Origin: Streptomyces sp. AM 2-1-1 | GTDB lineage: Bacteria > Actinomycetota > Actinomycetes > Streptomycetales > Streptomycetaceae | Assembly (NCBI RefSeq): GCF_029167645.1 | Contig: NZ_CP119147.1 | Span: forward strand, 3,286,001 to 3,350,000 | Length of the DNA: 64,000 bases | Direction: 5' to 3' | Shown: positions 1 to 8,123 of the stretch, piece by piece | Layout: the number at the start of each line of letters is the position of its first letter | How positions within the stretch are numbered: position 1 is the stretch's first letter | Made by a program: the position numbers and the translations under genes | The notes under the pieces: generated by a model | The model's input: the letters and a program-made list of their open reading frames with translations, nothing else | Database searches by the model: none | Told to the model about the DNA's origin: nothing

Positions 1-251
1 CTCGACGGCCACGGAACCGGGACGAATCCGGATACGGGAGGAGCCCGGCACCTCACGGGTCGCAGACGGCCCGGGGGACGACCCGGGCCCCGGGCGTACC
101 GCGAGGTGGGGCGGCAGAGGGTGGGCGGGGCGAGCGGTGCGGACTGCCGCGCCGGGGTGAGCGGCGAAGGGGCGCGCCTGCCGGGGTGAGCGGCGGCGGG
201 CCGGAGTCGAGCGGCAGGGGCCGAGCGGGGCGCTTCGGCGGCCGGTGCCTC
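1..251. other. Gene-free stretch with a 16-bp direct repeat
   Basis: I see no convincing gene here. A 16-bp direct repeat (GCCGGGGTGAGCGGCG) occurs at 151-166 and 180-195, just downstream of the stop codon of the GntR gene on the minus strand. Its role is unknown; no clean terminator hairpin is visible. Confidence 0.5.
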
Positions 252-965
252 TCAGTCCCTGCTCACTGGCGCGTCCGCCGGCGGGGTGCGCTCCGCGGCC
301 AGCAGCTGTTCCGCCCATTCCACTTCCCGGGCGTAGTACGCGCGCAGCATCGCGAGCACCGCCGCCCGGTCCTCTGAGGTGACGGCGTCGGCGAGCGCCT
401 CGTGGTCGAGCCAGAGCAGTCGGTCCCGCTCGGCGCTGGTGGGGTGGGTACGGAGCCGGTGCAGCAGGAAGACCCAGCCCTGAACCCGGAGGGTGGCGAG
501 GAACTCGCTGATGTGGGGGTTGCCGACGAACGCGCTCAGCTCCCGCCAGAAGCGCAGGTCGTAACCGATGAGTACGTCCAGCTCACCGCCCTTCGCGGCG
601 CGGGACGCCTCGGAGGCGCGGCGCCGGACCGACGCCATCGCCTCGCCCCTGACCGCGGGCGGCCGGCAGCCGCTGAAGACGCCCTCCACGATGACGGATC
701 GCGCCTGCACGATGGAGCGGTAGTCCCCGGCGCTGAACACGCGGACCTGGAATCCGCGGTGTTCGTCGGAGACCAGGAGGCCCTGGGAGGTCAGGTCGAA
801 GAGCGCCTCGCGGACGGGCGTCGCGGAGACCCCGTACTGCTCGGCGATCTGCTTGACGGTGAATTCCTTGCCCGACGGCAGACGTCCCGCGAGGACTTCG
901 TCACGCAGGGCGCCGGAGATTTGGCGCCGCAGCGTGTTGCGGGTCACACCTCCGCTCGGGCTCAT
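252..965 (-). CDS. GntR-family (FCD domain) transcriptional regulator
   Basis: DNA-binding regulator of the GntR family, FadR/FCD subgroup, 237 residues. The N-terminal winged helix (about residues 8-70) carries the family signature GVSATPVREAL at 45-55. The rest is an all-helical ligand domain which, in this subgroup, usually binds a small carboxylic acid. The ATG at 965 is chosen because GGGAGGG lies six bases upstream; a longer open frame to 1178 lacks a ribosome binding site. Two dyads (1008-1041 and 1084-1102) lie just upstream and are candidate autoregulatory operators. The effector is unknown. The hydrolase/ATP-grasp pair upstream on the same strand is a possible target, but a terminator separates them, so this is a guess. 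Confidence 0.88.
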   Translation of the reverse strand: MSPSGGVTRNTLRRQISGALRDEVLAGRLPSGKEFTVKQIAEQYGVSATPVREALFDLTSQGLLVSDEHRGFQVRVFSAGDYRSIVQARSVIVEGVFSGCRPPAVRGEAMASVRRRASEASRAAKGGELDVLIGYDLRFWRELSAFVGNPHISEFLATLRVQGWVFLLHRLRTHPTSAERDRLLWLDHEALADAVTSEDRAAVLAMLRAYYAREVEWAEQLLAAERTPPADAPVSRD

Positions 966-1007
966 CCCGTTCCCTCCCCATTTTTCTGTTCGGGACACCA
1001 TAAGGCA

Positions 1008-1041
1008 GTCCCACCCTGCCCGGATCCGGGCAGGGTGGGAC
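1008..1041. promoter_or_regulatory. 34-bp perfect palindrome upstream of the GntR gene
   Basis: The two 17-bp arms are exact reverse complements with no loop; the core is GGATCC. It lies 43 bp upstream of the GntR start codon. The position suits a dimeric or tetrameric regulator operator. As RNA it would form a strong hairpin, so an attenuator or terminator is the alternative. Confidence 0.6.
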
Positions 1042-1083
1042 GAGAAGGCGATACGCGGACAGAGGTGAGAGGAGGTTGCTTTC

Positions 1084-1102
1084 TGCGGGAAATCTTCCCG
1101 CA
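1084..1102. promoter_or_regulatory. Short dyad upstream of the GntR gene
   Basis: TGCGGGAA, a three-base spacer, then TTCCCGCA: a perfect 8-bp inverted repeat about 120 bp upstream of the GntR start, in a locally A+T-richer stretch that could hold the promoter. It is a candidate operator; nothing in the sequence proves binding. Confidence 0.4.
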
Positions 1103-1838
1103 CGAAGGGCATATGTCGGAAATTTATCTCGCCGAAGGCCGGTACTGCGCCAGGCGTCGATCCCGTGGCCTCAGTCACTCACCGCTCGGGGCGGACGGCC
1201 CGAGGCGGCAGGGCGGCCCGAGCAGGGCGGTCCGAGCAGGCCGGTCCGAGCAGGCCGGTCCCGGGGCGGAGCCCGAAGTCCCGGGCCCGTACGCCCACGG
1301 CGACGGCCCACCCCGCAGGCGTACGGGACACGGCCGCCCGCGAAGACCGGGGAAGCACGACTTCCTCACGCCCCGGAGGGCGCCGAACCGCACGCGGACG
1401 TGGACATGTACGCGGACGTGGACGCAGACAGGCAGGTGGACGTGGACATGTACGCGGACGTGCCAGGGCTTTCGCCTGCACCCCGACGGTCCCCGGAAGC
1501 CGCTGGCAGGGCACTGACCGGGTGGGCCGGTGGGCACCTCACCCGATCGTGGGAGAGGTGCCCGGCGGCATCAACCTTTCGGACCGGGCGGCGCTCTGTG
1601 AAGGGGTGACGGACCAAGGACGTCGGCCTCCCTCCCAAAGAGAGCCGTCGCGGAAGAAGGGCATCACCATGGAGAGTTCACGCACAGCGACGCGTACGCC
1701 GACACATGCGTCGATGCGCGCAGCGGCTCGCCCATCGGCGCACACCGTGGCGCCCACCTCGACGGCGACGCGTCGCGGAGCCTTCCCGCCGCCGACGACC
1801 GCCCGGAGGACCCCGGGCAGGTCTACCGCCCGGCTCGC
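1103..1838. other. Long gene-free stretch with direct repeats
   Basis: Open frames here have the composition of G+C-rich noise and no family resemblance. The stretch holds three 14-bp tandem units (CCGAGCAGGCCGGT type, 1218-1259) and a 25-bp exact direct repeat at 1396-1420 and 1438-1462 containing ACATGTACGCGGACGTG. A frame starting at 1671 has a fair ribosome binding site but runs antisense into the next gene and looks spurious. Confidence 0.5.
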
Positions 1839-1880
1839 CAGGTGGATGCCGTGTGCCGGAGAGGACACGGCATCCACCTG
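1839..1880 (-). terminator. Terminator of the CocE-type hydrolase gene
   Basis: A 16-bp perfect stem (1839-1854 with 1865-1880) and a 10-base loop, 28 bp past the stop codon of the hydrolase gene. There is no U-tract, as is usual for streptomycete terminators. Confidence 0.75.
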
Positions 1881-1908
1881 CGGCCTGCGCGTCGCGGCAG
1901 GTTCCGGG

Positions 1909-4074
1909 TCAGGCGTGGTCGCGCGGGATCCGCTCGTTCCAGGTGCGCGAGAAAGTCCGGCGGCCGTCCTCGTAGCCGTCGAGCGTCGCGTCGACCAGGA
2001 AGTCGTCCCCGTCCGAGGTCAGGACGGTGCTCGTCTCGATCCGCACGTCCCAGCCCTCCCGCCGGAAGCGCATCGTCCAGGCGGTTCGCCCGCTGGGCGA
2101 GGTGAAGTCGTCCGCAGTGGACGTGTACCTCTCACATGCCCGCAGTCCGACCTCGATGCCGTTCTCCTCGTAGCGCTGGAGTCCCTGGTCCTTCACGATG
2201 TCCAGCGCCGAGCGGTAGTCGACCAGACTCCGGGTGACCGTCCACTGCTGCTCGGGCTCCGTGAGCCGGGTGACCGCAGGTGGGGCGCACCCCTCCGGCT
2301 CACCGAACGGCGAACCGGACACCTCGTCCGGCTCGTCGAGGGGTCGGACCGGAAGCACCAGCGCACTTCCTTCCTCGTGCACGGAGAGCATGCTCGGACG
2401 CGGAGCCGGCCAGACCAGCGGCCAGTACGACGTGGAGAGGGAGAGCCGCACACGGTGTCCTGCGGGAAAGGACTGGGCGACACCGTTGAGCGGGACGCGC
2501 ACCCGGTAGCGACGTCCGGGCTCCAAGGGCTCGGGGCTGTCGTCCGAGTCGCGGTGGGTCAGGTTCAGCACGCCGTACGTCACGCGCGTGGCCCGTCCGT
2601 CGGGCGCCACGTCGGACAGCCTGACGGCGATCTGCGCGACCGGCTCCGACGACTCCACCTCAAGCTCCACCCGGGGCGAACCGAGGATCTCCGTCGTCCG
2701 CGCCAGCGGGTCCGAGGTGAAGACGAGCGAGCCCCCGTCCTCCTCGCGCTGGTCGTAGGGAAGGTCGGGCGGGGCGTTGTACGAGGCCCACTTGCCGGCG
2801 AACTGTCCCACGGAGAGCGGGGACTGCACGGTGTGCACGCGGCCCTCCGCGGAGAGGCCCTTCGAAGGGTGGTTCTCCCCAGCGCGGCCCTCCGCGGGGC
2901 GGCTGCCCGATGGGCGAACCTCCGCGGGGCGGTCCTCCGCGGCACGTCCATCGGCGCGCACGCCGTCCGCCCCGCCACGCGCCTCGTCTCCGTGCACGGC
3001 GGCAGGGACGAGCGAGTTTCCCCGGAGCAGGTGGGTCTCCTCCCGGACGTGCGGGGAGGGCCAGCCCGGCTCGCCCACCCAGCGCCCCGGGCGCTCCTCG
3101 TAGGAGGTGGACGGTGGCACGCTCTCCTGCATCCAGGCCTGGAGCATCGGGCCGTCCATCACGCCGTTGTCCACGCCCTTGAGCCAGTGGTCCCACCAGC
3201 GCACCACCTCCTGGAGGTATCCGATGGCAGGCCCCGGCTCGCCGAGGTGCGGCAGCTTGTGCGACCAGGGACCGATCAGACCCTTGCGGGGCACGTCGAC
3301 GTGGCGCAGCAGGCGGGTGACGGCGTTGGAGTAGCCGTCGGCCCAACCGCTGGACGCGAGTACCGGACAGCGCAGCGCGCTGTACTCCTCGCTGAGCGAG
3401 GCGTGCCGCCAGTAGCCGTCCCGGCGGGGGTGGCGGAGCCAGTCGAGGATCCATGGCTCGGCGGCGTCGAGCCGCTCGTGCCACATGTCCCGCCAGTGGT
3501 TGCCCACGATCCGTGGGTCGGGCGGGCAGGTGGCGTAGGCGAACATCGTGCCTGCCTCCGCCAGGTTGTCGGAGAGCATGGCGCCCCCGAGGTAGTGCAT
3601 GTCGTCCGCGTAGCGGTCGTCGGTGAACGACGCGATGACGATCGCGCCCAGACTCGGGGGCCTGCGCGCGGCGACCTGCAGCGCCGCGAAGGCACCCCAC
3701 GAGATGCCCATCATTCCGGTCGTACCGTCGCACCAGGGCTGCTCGGCGAGCCAGGCGAGGATCTCCTCGGCGTCCTGCTGCTCCTGCTCCAGGTACTCGT
3801 CGCGCAGGACGCCCCCGGATTCGCCCGTGCCCCGGATGTCGACGCGGACACACGCGTAGCCGTGGCCCGCGATGTAGGGGTGGTGGATGGCGTCGCGCGT
3901 CGACGTCAGGTCGTTCTTCCGGTAGGGGATGTACTCCAGGATCGCCGGCACCGGCTCCTGGTCCGAGGAGACCGGACGCCAGATCCGGGCCGACAGCTGT
4001 ACGCCGTCCCTCATCGGGATGGTGACATGGCGCTCTTCCCGGGTGGCGAGGGGAAGTTGGTCCACATAGCGCAT
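1909..4074 (-). CDS. S15/CocE-NonD family alpha/beta hydrolase (X-Pro dipeptidyl-peptidase-like)
   Basis: A 721-residue serine hydrolase of the family that includes Xaa-Pro dipeptidyl-peptidase and cocaine esterase. The alpha/beta core is N-terminal: the oxyanion region is near YIPYRK (49-54), RGTGESGG is at 81-88, and the nucleophile elbow GISWG (123-127) puts the catalytic Ser at 125. A C-terminal jelly-roll domain follows, as usual. The start at 4074 has AAAGGAG upstream. No signal peptide is seen, so it is probably cytoplasmic. Between the domains, residues 359-413 are a Gly/Ala/Arg/Pro-rich repetitive stretch (encoded at 2836-3000) that looks like an insertion. It lies 98 bp after the ATP-grasp gene on the same strand, so co-transcription is likely. 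The true substrate (peptide, ester or amide) cannot be told. Confidence 0.85.
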   Translation of the reverse strand: MRYVDQLPLATREERHVTIPMRDGVQLSARIWRPVSSDQEPVPAILEYIPYRKNDLTSTRDAIHHPYIAGHGYACVRVDIRGTGESGGVLRDEYLEQEQQDAEEILAWLAEQPWCDGTTGMMGISWGAFAALQVAARRPPSLGAIVIASFTDDRYADDMHYLGGAMLSDNLAEAGTMFAYATCPPDPRIVGNHWRDMWHERLDAAEPWILDWLRHPRRDGYWRHASLSEEYSALRCPVLASSGWADGYSNAVTRLLRHVDVPRKGLIGPWSHKLPHLGEPGPAIGYLQEVVRWWDHWLKGVDNGVMDGPMLQAWMQESVPPSTSYEERPGRWVGEPGWPSPHVREETHLLRGNSLVPAAVHGDEARGGADGVRADGRAAEDRPAEVRPSGSRPAEGRAGENHPSKGLSAEGRVHTVQSPLSVGQFAGKWASYNAPPDLPYDQREEDGGSLVFTSDPLARTTEILGSPRVELEVESSEPVAQIAVRLSDVAPDGRATRVTYGVLNLTHRDSDDSPEPLEPGRRYRVRVPLNGVAQSFPAGHRVRLSLSTSYWPLVWPAPRPSMLSVHEEGSALVLPVRPLDEPDEVSGSPFGEPEGCAPPAVTRLTEPEQQWTVTRSLVDYRSALDIVKDQGLQRYEENGIEVGLRACERYTSTADDFTSPSGRTAWTMRFRREGWDVRIETSTVLTSDGDDFLVDATLDGYEDGRRTFSRTWNERIPRDHA
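2836..3000 (-). repeat. Low-complexity tandem-repeat insert inside the hydrolase gene
   Basis: The DNA carries imperfect repeats of CTCCGCGGGGCGG and related units, so the protein reads as a string of PAE-R and ADGRAAEDR-like segments with no fold signature. It lies between the catalytic and C-terminal domains and keeps the reading frame. Confidence 0.6.
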
Positions 4075-4172
4075 GGGGAGGGGTTCTCCTTTCTGCTGGA
4101 GACCGAGGACGGAGGAAACCGAGGGTGGTGCCGCAATTCCTTGCGCAGCCGCCAGGAATCGCGGGACGACCC

Positions 4173-5489
4173 TCAGTCGCTCTTCAGGCCCCGGCCACCC
4201 GGTGCGGTCTCGTCGAAGCTGAGGCCGAGGGCGGCCACACAGCGGTCGAACTTGCTCCGCAGCTCGTCCTCGTCGTCGCCTCCGGTGAAGATGTGGGCGA
4301 CCTCGTAGCTGTAACTGTCCTGCTGGGGGACGGAGGAGAGCCGCTGCCCTTCCTCGGGCACGACGTCGATGCGTACGCCCGGGATCTCGCGCTCGATCCG
4401 GGCGATCTCCTCGGGTGTCGGGACCTGGTGCACCCGGCCCTCGCCGAACCACCGGTAGTACCACTTGGCGGCGACCCGGTATGGGCCCTGGCCTGCCGGA
4501 AGGGCCGGATCGCGGCCGAGGGCGAGGCTGATCATCCGATGGTGGTTGGGCGCCCCGTCGACGAAGTCGAAGAGCTCGGCGTGGGACTGGGAGTGCCTCG
4601 GATTGATTTCCAGCAGGCTGACGGTTCCGGTTTTCGGATCGTAGAAGTACTCGATGCTGAAGGTCGCTTCCTCCATGCCGATCTGCTTCATGGTCCGCCG
4701 GCTGACGTCGTGCAACTGGGCGATCACCGGCGCCGGCAGGGTGCTGGGGTACTGGTGCCGCAGGAAGGACGACGAATCAGGGTAGTTGATCGAGTCGAGT
4801 ACGCCGTAGACGGTGACCTCACCGTCGTGCACGTATCCCTCGACGGCCACCTGGAGTCCTGTCATCGCTTCCTCGGCGAGACAGACCTGGCCTCCCACCC
4901 CCCGCATCTCCGGGGGGAGTTCGAGGAGGCCCAGGACGTGATCGAAGGGACGGCCCACCCTGCTGATCCCCTCCCGGATCGACGCGACCGCCTCCCGGAA
5001 CTCGTCCATGTCCGCTACTCCGTAAGCGAGTTCCGAAGAATAGGAGAGGGCGGGCTTGAGCCACATCGGGAAATCAACTCCCGGGGGCGGCTTCGGGTCA
5101 TCGCTTTCGAGATCAACCCGTCCGAAACGGGGATGCTCGTCGATGACCTTTTCTTGCTCCAGCCGGCTCCAGTACTTGTGCTCGCACTTCACCATGGATT
5201 CGAGGCTGGTGGTGAGCGTCCCGTACTCGGCACCGAGAAGGGGAACGAGGGTACTGACCGGGAAGTCCCAGTAGCCGACAATCGCGTCGATCTTTCCGTC
5301 GAACGCGTTCAGCACGGTTCGCGCCCGGTCCAGCAAATCGGGGACGGAAACCTCACCGCCCTGGAGTTCATCGATGGTGAGCAGCTGATGGAACCGATAA
5401 CCGTCCGCGTCCGGGACGGCATGGAGCGTGGGGAGATTCGACTCGTCGAGGCCGATCACGAATATGTTCTTGCGCGATTCTTCGGTCAC
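4173..5489 (-). CDS. ATP-grasp domain enzyme
   Basis: A 438-residue stand-alone ATP-grasp protein related to the carboxylase/peptide-ligase superfamily. The N-terminal part resembles the pre-ATP-grasp domain; the ATP-binding body runs from about residue 110 to 330 and ends in the metal-binding motif LEINPRHSQSHAE, where Glu and Asn coordinate magnesium in this fold. Such enzymes join a carboxylate, through an acyl phosphate, to an amine or thiol. The GTG at 5489 is chosen for GAAGGGAA nine bases upstream. Partnership with a peptidase-like hydrolase suggests a small peptide or amino-acid amide product, but the substrate is not readable. The local sequence is slightly less G+C-rich than its neighbours. 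Confidence 0.82.
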   Translation of the reverse strand: MTEESRKNIFVIGLDESNLPTLHAVPDADGYRFHQLLTIDELQGGEVSVPDLLDRARTVLNAFDGKIDAIVGYWDFPVSTLVPLLGAEYGTLTTSLESMVKCEHKYWSRLEQEKVIDEHPRFGRVDLESDDPKPPPGVDFPMWLKPALSYSSELAYGVADMDEFREAVASIREGISRVGRPFDHVLGLLELPPEMRGVGGQVCLAEEAMTGLQVAVEGYVHDGEVTVYGVLDSINYPDSSSFLRHQYPSTLPAPVIAQLHDVSRRTMKQIGMEEATFSIEYFYDPKTGTVSLLEINPRHSQSHAELFDFVDGAPNHHRMISLALGRDPALPAGQGPYRVAAKWYYRWFGEGRVHQVPTPEEIARIEREIPGVRIDVVPEEGQRLSSVPQQDSYSYEVAHIFTGGDDEDELRSKFDRCVAALGLSFDETAPGGRGLKSD

Positions 5490-5801
5490 ACTGATTTCCC
5501 TTCGTCGATGAACTGTTCGTCTCACCTCACGGGCCACCCTCCGAGCGGGGCACACCCGCGCCCACGGAGCCACGCGCCCGGTGCGCACGCGCGGAGCGTC
5601 CGCAGCCGGCGCGGTCCCACGAAGCACCGAGCGGGCGCACGGAAACGGGCCGGACCCGGCAGAGTGCTCTGCCTGGCCCGACCCGTTGGGTTCCTGCCAC
5701 CGCGGGGTGCGGTCTCGTATCCGTGGTCCTTGCTTCCTCGCGAGCGGTGCTCCCGAGGAGGGACCGCGGACCGCCCGGCCCCGTCCTGGCGCACGGAGGC
5801 G
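5490..5801. other. Intergenic region upstream of the ATP-grasp gene
   Basis: About 310 bp without a gene. It should contain the promoter of the ATP-grasp/hydrolase pair and, at 5644-5687, the terminator of the PRC-barrel gene. No other feature is recognised. Confidence 0.5.
5644..5687 (-). terminator. Terminator of the PRC-barrel gene
   Basis: A long imperfect hairpin opening with AACGGG and closing with CCCGTT, with an uninterrupted inner GGCAGAG/CTCTGCC stem and three internal mismatches. It lies downstream of the PRC-barrel stop codon. Confidence 0.6.
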
Positions 5802-6155
5802 TCAGACGCGACGGTGCCGCCCGTAGTGCTCACCCGTGGACTCGAAGAACTCGGAGTTCCCGAGGTGGGAGTCCTTGTCGAACTCCGGGGAGCTCTTGAT
5901 CTGCTCCTTGTCCAGGTCCACGTAGACCTTCTGCTCCTCCAGGTCGACCCGGCGCACCGTGCCCGCGGGGAGCAGGACGTGCTTGCCGAAGATCCAGACC
6001 CCGGTGTCGACCACCAGGTAGGAGGAACCGACCTCGTCGGAGTGCTTGTCGACCTTGCCGATGCTGCCGTCGGTCGCTTCGACCTTGAAGCCGATCAGAT
6101 CGGCTCCGGCGGTGTGGCCGGCCGTGGGCTGGTAGCCCCAGATGTTCTCGCTCAT
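5802..6155 (-). CDS. PRC-barrel domain protein
   Basis: A 117-residue soluble protein. A PRC-barrel (about residues 12-85) is seen in GFKVEATDGSIGKVDK, in DTGVWIFGKHVLLPAGTVRR and in the strand pattern. In other bacteria this small beta-barrel serves in RNA processing factors and photosynthetic complexes; in streptomycetes short PRC proteins are common, with ill-defined, often stress-linked roles. The ATG at 6155 has GAGAGGAAG at the right distance. It ends in an Arg/His-rich tail. Single-gene unit with its own terminator. Confidence 0.85.
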   Translation of the reverse strand: MSENIWGYQPTAGHTAGADLIGFKVEATDGSIGKVDKHSDEVGSSYLVVDTGVWIFGKHVLLPAGTVRRVDLEEQKVYVDLDKEQIKSSPEFDKDSHLGNSEFFESTGEHYGRHRRV

Positions 6156-6398
6156 CTCTACGGCTTCCTCTCTCTTTGTCGGAAGGTGGTGACTGGCTCA
6201 GCGGGACGGGCTTCCTCCGCCACATGTGCGGTTCCCGTCCTGAACTTCGCCTGCCCGGCCTGATCGACCTCATGCATCGCAATTCTCAAAATCCGCTGCG
6301 GGAGCGCTGCGTGACGCGCACTCAGCGTCGCTTCCGGCCTGCGAAAGACCCCATCCGGGCCGTCCCACGCGATTTCCCATCCGGTCGGGAGAACGCCG

Positions 6399-6431
6399 AA
6401 GAGGGCCCACCCATCGGGAGTGGACCCTCTT
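6399..6431 (-). terminator. Terminator of the small hydrophobic protein gene
   Basis: AAGAGGGCCCAC pairs with GTGGACCCTCTT with one mismatch around a 9-base loop, 38 bp past the stop of the gene at 6469-6651. Confidence 0.65.
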
Positions 6432-6468
6432 CGTACAGCGAACGCGACGTACAGGTGGTTCTTACGGA

Positions 6469-6651
6469 CTACCACCGGTACCAGCGGTGGCTGCCACCCT
6501 TCGGGCGGGCCACGAAACCGATCAGCCAGAGAACCAGCACGATCGCTGCGACGATCCAGAGCGCCTTGAGCGCGAATCCCGCACCGAAAAGAATGACGGC
6601 CAGAAGAAGTACAAGAAGCAGGGGAACCATGATTATCAACCTCCGAAGCAT
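6469..6651 (-). CDS. Small hydrophobic two-helix membrane protein
   Basis: A 60-residue protein with two probable transmembrane helices (about 5-25 and 28-48) and a basic, aromatic tail ending SHRWYRW. The start at 6651 follows GGAGGGGCAACAG, a good ribosome binding site; a longer frame to 6783 is noise. Similar tiny hydrophobic proteins are widespread in streptomycetes and have no assigned function. Gene length is near the detection limit, but site, composition and terminator agree. Confidence 0.7.
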   Translation of the reverse strand: MLRRLIIMVPLLLVLLLAVILFGAGFALKALWIVAAIVLVLWLIGFVARPKGGSHRWYRW

Positions 6652-6869
6652 CTGTTGCCCCTCCGACTCCGCTCCACACACGCGAACGCGACTGTTTCTC
6701 GGGGAATTTCCGGGGCATCCGAAGGGGCTCTTCCGCGAGGCGGAGCCCCGCCTCCCCACGCCCGGGCCCAGCTCCTCGGCCACCGGGCCTGCTGCTCCTC
6801 GTCCCCGCGCCGCGCCGCGCGCACCCCGTCCACTGGACCGCAGCCCGCGTGCGATGTCACCCTTCGACC

Positions 6870-7115
6870 ATGGGAACAGGACGGCGCAGTCAGGAAGCCC
6901 GGGACGAGATCACCGTGGAGATCGGCTACGCGCTGGTCAGTGCGGGCTTCCTGGGAGCTGTCATGCTCGCCGCCATCGCGGGCCCCGCCCTCGTCTGGGA
7001 CCTCTCCCCCGCCACCGACAAGGCCCTCCTCGTCACGGGAGCCACCGTCGGCGGAGTCCTGGCCGTACTCCGGGTCTTCCACGTCCTCTGGCGACACGGG
7101 CATCCGCAGCCCTGA
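6870..7115 (+). CDS. Small two-helix membrane protein (DUF6332-like)
   Basis: An 81-residue protein starting MGTGRRSQEARDE. Two hydrophobic helices (about residues 18-42 and 50-70) follow a short charged N-terminus. From memory it resembles a streptomycete family annotated DUF6332, which has no known role. The start is uncertain: an ATG at 6849 is also in frame and neither has a clear ribosome binding site; 6870 is preferred because family members begin near GRRSQ. It is the only plus-strand gene in the first 9.7 kb. Confidence 0.65.
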   Translation: MGTGRRSQEARDEITVEIGYALVSAGFLGAVMLAAIAGPALVWDLSPATDKALLVTGATVGGVLAVLRVFHVLWRHGHPQP

Positions 7116-7399
7116 CTCCCCGGAGCCGGCTCTCCGCTCCCGGCTCCCAGTTCCCGGGTCACGGCTCCCGGCTCCCGGCTCCCGGCTCCCGGCTCCCGGC
7201 TCCCGGCTCCCGGCTCCCGGCTCCCGGCTCCCGGCTCCCGGTGGATGATGCCCGACTGGCGCTTCCCGGCGCCGTACCAGGCCGCCTCCGGCGCATGGCC
7301 CCGCCCGGCTTCGGCGCGTGACCCCCGCGCCCCGATTCGGTGCATGGCTGCGGCCCTCCTGGGCATCTCCCGCCGCGCTCCCGACGGGCGTCCCCCTCC
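7116..7399. other. Intergenic region with a heptamer array
   Basis: No gene. Its first half is a degenerate-to-perfect heptamer array (see 7158-7242); the rest is unremarkable. It lies between convergent genes. Confidence 0.6.
7158..7242. repeat. Tandem heptamer array, unit CGGCTCC
   Basis: About eleven near-perfect consecutive copies of a 7-bp unit (CGGCTCC; GGAGCCG on the other strand), with decayed copies from about 7133. This is a minisatellite-like intergenic repeat. The core GGAGC is shared with the two heptamer arrays near 9417-9512. Confidence 0.9.
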
Positions 7400-7924
7400 C
7401 TACCGGCGCAGGCCGGAATCTTCCAGGACGCCGTTCTCACCGACCGCCGCGAGCAGCCAGATCGGGAACTCCGGATCTGCCTGGCCCACCGTGAGGCCGA
7501 GCCAGCGGCCGGTGCCGGGGATGCGCCAGACCTGCATGCTCCCGGCCAGGTTGCACAGCTGCCCGAGGGGCTCCGGGGCAGCGAGGGAATCCTCCGCGTC
7601 CTCGCCGACGGTCAGCCAGGGCCACAGATCGACCGTCTCGGGATCGCCCCACCGTTCGGTCAGGACCGTCGCCACGGCGCTGAACTCGGCCTCGATCTCC
7701 TCTTCGGCCGGTTCGGCCGTCTCCTCATGACGACCGTCCCAGAAGTCCTCGCTCGCCCGCAGGATGAGCAGGTGGTGGCCGGGGCCGCTGCTCCGCACTC
7801 CGCTGTCCTCGGCTTCGTCGCCCTGCGGGAACGGCAGGGCGAGCACATGGTCGACGAGGGTGACCCGCTCGGCGGTCGTGGTGGGGGTCGGCAGACTGCC
7901 GCGGTCGGACGTCTCGGATGTCAT
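7400..7924 (-). CDS. Hypothetical protein, 174 residues
   Basis: I do not recognise the family with confidence. The protein is acidic and soluble, has no signal peptide or membrane helix, and is rich in Trp and Leu in its second half (WPWLTVGEDAED, then MQVWRIPGTGRWLGLTVGQ). That strand-rich C-terminal half looks like a compact beta domain. The ATG at 7924 is chosen to begin MTSETSDRG; an upstream in-frame ATG at 7978 cannot be excluded. Codon bias at third positions supports it as a real gene. It lies downstream of the chitinase gene, with a terminator between them. Confidence 0.65.
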   Translation of the reverse strand: MTSETSDRGSLPTPTTTAERVTLVDHVLALPFPQGDEAEDSGVRSSGPGHHLLILRASEDFWDGRHEETAEPAEEEIEAEFSAVATVLTERWGDPETVDLWPWLTVGEDAEDSLAAPEPLGQLCNLAGSMQVWRIPGTGRWLGLTVGQADPEFPIWLLAAVGENGVLEDSGLRR

Positions 7925-7963
7925 GCGCACGGATCTTGCCAACCGCACCCCGGACGCGGCGAA

Positions 7964-8004
7964 GCGGGGGGTACGCACGGCCGGTGGCCGGTCGTACCCC
8001 CCGC
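7964..8004 (-). terminator. Terminator of the chitinase gene
   Basis: Perfect 12-bp stem GCGGGGGGTACG / CGTACCCCCCGC at 7964-7975 and 7993-8004 with a 17-base loop, 120 bp past the chitinase stop and just upstream of the next minus-strand gene. Confidence 0.7.
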
Positions 8005-8123
8005 ACGGTCAGGCGGCGGAGACGGTGGTGCGAGCGCGGAGCAGTACCGGTGTGATCCCTGGAACCAGCACCGCACAAGCCCTGGGGAACGGCATCGGGA
8101 ACGACGCCCAGGGAGGGGCGGGA

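Noticed and set aside
1671..1900. Small plus-strand gene starting MESSRTATRTP
   Set aside because: Fair ribosome binding site, but the frame continues antisense through the hydrolase terminator and gene, and composition is random Thr/Arg/Ala.
1165..4308. 1047-codon open frame on the plus strand
   Set aside because: It is antisense to the well-supported hydrolase gene and the gene-free stretch; the protein is Arg/Gly/Pro noise with no domain. High-G+C DNA gives such frames routinely.
6158..6718. 186-codon minus-strand frame overlapping the small hydrophobic protein gene
   Set aside because: It overlaps that gene in another frame, crosses its terminator hairpin, and has no domain or ribosome binding site.
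7158..7242. Heptamer array considered as CRISPR or an origin
   Set aside because: A 7-bp unit without spacers; no initiator gene or DnaA-type boxes nearby.
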